From assembly GCF_013307435.2 (NCBI RefSeq), contig NZ_CP102845.1:4822001-4886000 (forward strand): a stretch of DNA of 64,000 bases. Direction: 5' to 3'. Below are positions 62,917-64,000 of the stretch, one piece after another. Position numbers and translations under genes: made by a program. Each line of letters begins with the position of its first letter. The first letter of the stretch is position 1. The DNA comes from Microvirga terrae (lineage in GTDB: Bacteria; Pseudomonadota; Alphaproteobacteria; Rhizobiales; Beijerinckiaceae). The notes beneath the pieces were generated by a model that saw only the letters and a list, made by a program, of their open reading frames with translations, did no database searches and was not told the origin of the DNA.

Positions 62917-63552
62917 ATGCCGATCCCTCATGACCTGGAACTCAACCGACGCGGCCTGATGGTTGGCGGTGGCACTTTGGCGGCCCTGACTGCGATCCCT
63001 GCTGGTGTTCAAGCCCAATCATCCCCAGCCGGAGCGCCTGCCTTGATAAAGGTATCACTGACCGTGAACGGCCAGTCCCACGATCTTGAGATCGACACGC
63101 GAACGACCCTCCTCGACGCTCTGCGCGAGCATCTGCACCTGACCGGGTCCAAGAAAGGGTGCGACCACGGTCAGTGCGGTGCCTGCACGGTTCTCATCGA
63201 CGGTCGCCGGGTCAACTCCTGCCTCACCCTCGCGGTCATGAACGAGGGCATGGAGGTCACCACGATCGAGGGTCTCGGTACCCTCGAGAACCTCCATCCC
63301 ATGCAGGAGGCTTTCATCAAGCACGATGGCTACCAGTGCGGCTACTGCACGCCGGGCCAGATCTGCTCGGGTGTCGCGGTGTTGGGTGAGATCAAGGCTG
63401 GAATCCCAAGCCACGTCACCTCAGACCTCACGCAACCAATCACTTTGAGCGAGGCGGAGATCCGCGAGCGCATGAGCGGCAACATCTGCCGCTGCGGCGC
63501 CTATTCCAACATCGTTGAAGCCATGACCGAAGTCGCCGGGAGGCAGGGATGA
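62917..63552 (+). CDS. paoA: Periplasmic aldehyde oxidoreductase, [2Fe-2S] subunit
   Basis: The 211-residue protein has an N-terminal Tat-like signal ([20 protein letters not shown], cleavage near VQA-QS) and the two ferredoxin cluster sites: [20 protein letters not shown] with a further Cys in SCLTLAV, and [12 protein letters not shown] then [11 protein letters not shown]. It passes electrons from the molybdenum subunit. ATG 62917 is taken (AAGGAG 11 nt upstream); ATG 62896 is in frame. Its TGA overlaps the next start by 4 bases. Confidence 0.88.
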   Translation: MPIPHDLELNRRGLMVGGGTLAALTAIPAGVQAQSSPAGAPALIKVSLTVNGQSHDLEIDTRTTLLDALREHLHLTGSKKGCDHGQCGACTVLIDGRRVNSCLTLAVMNEGMEVTTIEGLGTLENLHPMQEAFIKHDGYQCGYCTPGQICSGVAVLGEIKAGIPSHVTSDLTQPITLSEAEIRERMSGNICRCGAYSNIVEAMTEVAGRQG

Positions 63553-64000
63553 GGGCATTTACGTACGAGCGGGCGGCATCGCCCGTCCAGGCGGTGGCCG
63601 CAGCTGCGGCCAATCCCGGTGCGAAGTTCATTGCTGGCGGCACCAATCTGCTCGACCTGATGAAGCTCGAGATCGAGACGCCCATCCACCTGATCGACGT
63701 GAACGGGCTTGGGCTCGACACGATCGAGACCACACCTGAGGGCGGATTGCGGGTTGGGGCGCTGGTGCGCAACACCGACCTCGCCGCCGACGAGCGGGTG
63801 CGGCGCGACTACAGTGTGCTCTCGCGAGCGATCCTCGCCGGAGCGTCCGGGCAGCTTCGCAACCGGGCCACCACCGGCGGCAATCTGCTCCAACGCACCC
63901 GCTGCCCCTACTTCTATGACACCGCCCAACCCTGCAACAAGCGTCAGCCCGGCTCGGGCTGCTCCGCCATCGGCGGATTCTCCCGCCAGCTCGGCATCGT
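63549..64000 (+). CDS. paoB: Aldehyde oxidoreductase, FAD-binding subunit (5' part; runs off the right edge)
   Basis: About 150 residues are visible. [20 protein letters not shown] is the usual start, and [20 protein letters not shown] then [20 protein letters not shown] are the FAD-binding blocks. [20 protein letters not shown] marks the extra [4Fe-4S] cluster found in YagS/PaoB-type subunits. The start overlaps paoA (ATGA). The molybdenum subunit should follow outside the window. Confidence 0.88.
   Translation, partial: MRAFTYERAASPVQAVAAAAANPGAKFIAGGTNLLDLMKLEIETPIHLIDVNGLGLDTIETTPEGGLRVGALVRNTDLAADERVRRDYSVLSRAILAGASGQLRNRATTGGNLLQRTRCPYFYDTAQPCNKRQPGSGCSAIGGFSRQLGI

Overview
The window looks like chromosomal DNA of a high-GC alphaproteobacterium of the Rhizobiales, most likely a Methylobacteriaceae relative such as Microvirga or Methylobacterium. 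The support is family-level: a mat-type malonate operon, a cobalt-type nitrile hydratase with a His-rich alpha subunit, recA under an alphaproteobacterial GTTC-N7-GTTC SOS box, TctABC and PaoAB modules, and dispersed palindromic repeats of the rhizobial type. No rRNA gene, intact tRNA or CRISPR array is visible.

Left part (1-31 kb) is mainly catabolic. At 1-5.8 kb a malonate module runs leftward (matC, then matA cut by the window edge) from a divergent GntR regulator (matR), whose promoter region holds a perfect 16-bp dyad. An MFS permease and an amidase follow on the + strand; the amidase could supply malonate. An IS110 transposase with one internal amber codon sits at 6.3-7.4 kb, beside an AI-2E-type permease fused to a GAF domain (7.6-10.0 kb). 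At 10.5-13.4 kb a TetR regulator faces an exported protein, an NAD(P)-dependent aldehyde-reductase-like SDR and an NTF2-like protein, with two matching operators between them. At 13.4-21.9 kb a leftward cluster (hydroxyacid dehydrogenase, RraA-type aldolase, TctC-TctB-TctA, a second hydroxyacid dehydrogenase, glycerate 2-kinase) faces a LysR regulator; the kinase is frameshifted. An FMN alpha-hydroxyacid oxidase, an MFS exporter and an IclR regulator follow (22.0-25.5 kb), then a DUF3565 gene and the nitrile hydratase operon (alpha, beta, activator).

Middle part (27.8-47.3 kb) looks accessory. It opens with a 3' fragment of tRNA-Lys(UUU), which resembles an attachment site, and a decayed DEAD-like helicase. 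It continues with many small unknown genes, several dispersed palindromic repeats, IS6 debris and a run of small exported proteins. The most distinctive of these are two adjacent glycine-rich exported proteins sharing an unrecognised two-cysteine C-terminal domain, followed by an exported coiled-coil protein. A recA gene with its own SOS box and terminator lies inside this region, next to a DEDDh exonuclease and a CYTH-domain gene.

Right part (47.7-64 kb) holds a probable nucleoside-salvage locus: a sugar/nucleoside ABC transporter (ATPase, permease, binding protein), then a purine nucleoside permease (NUP) family protein and a nucleoside hydrolase. The two halves are separated by IS6 debris, an unknown two-gene unit and a complete IS256 element with TIRs and a 9-bp target duplication, inserted inside a 68-codon ORF. 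An intact IS110 element, a nested palindrome, a VOC protein, a SolA-like amine oxidase, an LprI-like protein and the start of a periplasmic molybdenum aldehyde oxidoreductase operon (XdhC-like, PaoA-like, PaoB-like) complete the window.
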